DNA of 64,000 nucleotides from Cupriavidus necator A5-1 (lineage in GTDB: Bacteria > Pseudomonadota > Gammaproteobacteria > Burkholderiales > Burkholderiaceae), in the NCBI RefSeq assembly GCF_000744095.1, contig NZ_JQLI01000008.1:1302001-1366000 (forward strand), in the 5' to 3' direction. Positions 63,900 to 64,000 of the stretch are shown here, piece after piece. Under the pieces are notes generated by a model. The model did no database searches. It saw nothing but the letters and a program-made list of their open reading frames with translations, and had not been told where the DNA came from. Both the position numbers and the translations under genes were made by a program. Position 1 is the stretch's first letter. Each line of letters starts with the position of its first letter.

Positions 63900-63919
63900 A
63901 AGGGCGCTACGGCGCCCTT
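63900..63919 (+). terminator. hairpin terminator of psd-pssA
   Basis: AAGGGCGC (63900-63907) and GCGCCCTT (63912-63919) pair around a four-base loop, followed by CGTGCTTTCC. The T-run is weak, but the position 16 bases past pssA fits. Bases 63920-64000 show no supported gene. Confidence 0.6.
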
Positions 63920-64000
63920 CGTGCTTTCCGGATCATTGAGGGTCTTTGGGGGTCACGGGGGATTCACAATTGTTTTCATGCCGCGGCCTTGAAGGCGTGG

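Overview
The window is GC-rich chromosomal DNA from a betaproteobacterium, most likely a Cupriavidus (Ralstonia eutropha group). The reasons are the ilvIHC-psd-pssA block behind an ECF sigma factor operon, a Burkholderiales-type porin, several families common in Burkholderiales (DUF2917, DUF3106, DUF3619), a PPK2, and a complete oxidative purine/urate pathway. This is inference from gene content; no database was searched. Most of the window is ordinary core genome. The accessory or disturbed parts are an IS607-family element cut by the left edge and a frameshifted HD-GYP gene.

Layout. 1-1272: IS607-family transposon (serine recombinase TnpA plus the start of TnpB) lying against the 3' half of a DUF333 gene. 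1292-17156: housekeeping genes, including a PAS-PAS-GGDEF protein, a MocR regulator with a palindromic operator, two convergent flavoproteins, a FapA-like DUF342 protein, CapA, a berberine-bridge-type oxidase, PPK2, tRNA-Thr(CGT) and fbp. 17288-23926: pepN, a DUF4136 lipoprotein and maeB. 24166-25233: porin. 25413-31236: urate module, with uraD, puuE, a urate/xanthine permease and a GntR regulator on the minus strand and uraH-puuD on the plus strand, around a shared region with repeated TTGTCAACAA-type sites. 31401-32790: HD-GYP pseudogene with three frameshifts. 32986-33853: GDT1-type Mn exporter under a yybP-ykoY riboswitch. 33882-35160: fatty-acid desaturase with an FNR-type box. 35235-42799: xdhABC-add-guaD operon with a divergent LysR gene. 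Together with the urate module this can take adenine/guanine compounds to allantoate.

43999-46086: TupA-like tungstate-binding protein and a divergent ModE/PBP regulator separated by an ATTATGT-N8-ACATAAT palindrome; no transporter permease or ATPase is nearby. 46174-51890: membrane and small conserved genes, a truncated hemoglobin, LOG and TetR. 51983-54661: a PlcP-like phospholipase, a glycosyltransferase and DgkA in one operon, preceded by three 7-bp Pho-box repeats at exact 11-bp spacing. This reads as a phosphate-starvation lipid-remodelling operon and is the most interesting system here. 54842-58262: ECF sigma factor, DUF3619 (possible anti-sigma), DUF3106 (possible periplasmic sensor), RDD protein and lipase-like hydrolase. 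58655-63884: ilvI-ilvH-ilvC, then psd and pssA. The last ~80 bases hold no gene I can support.
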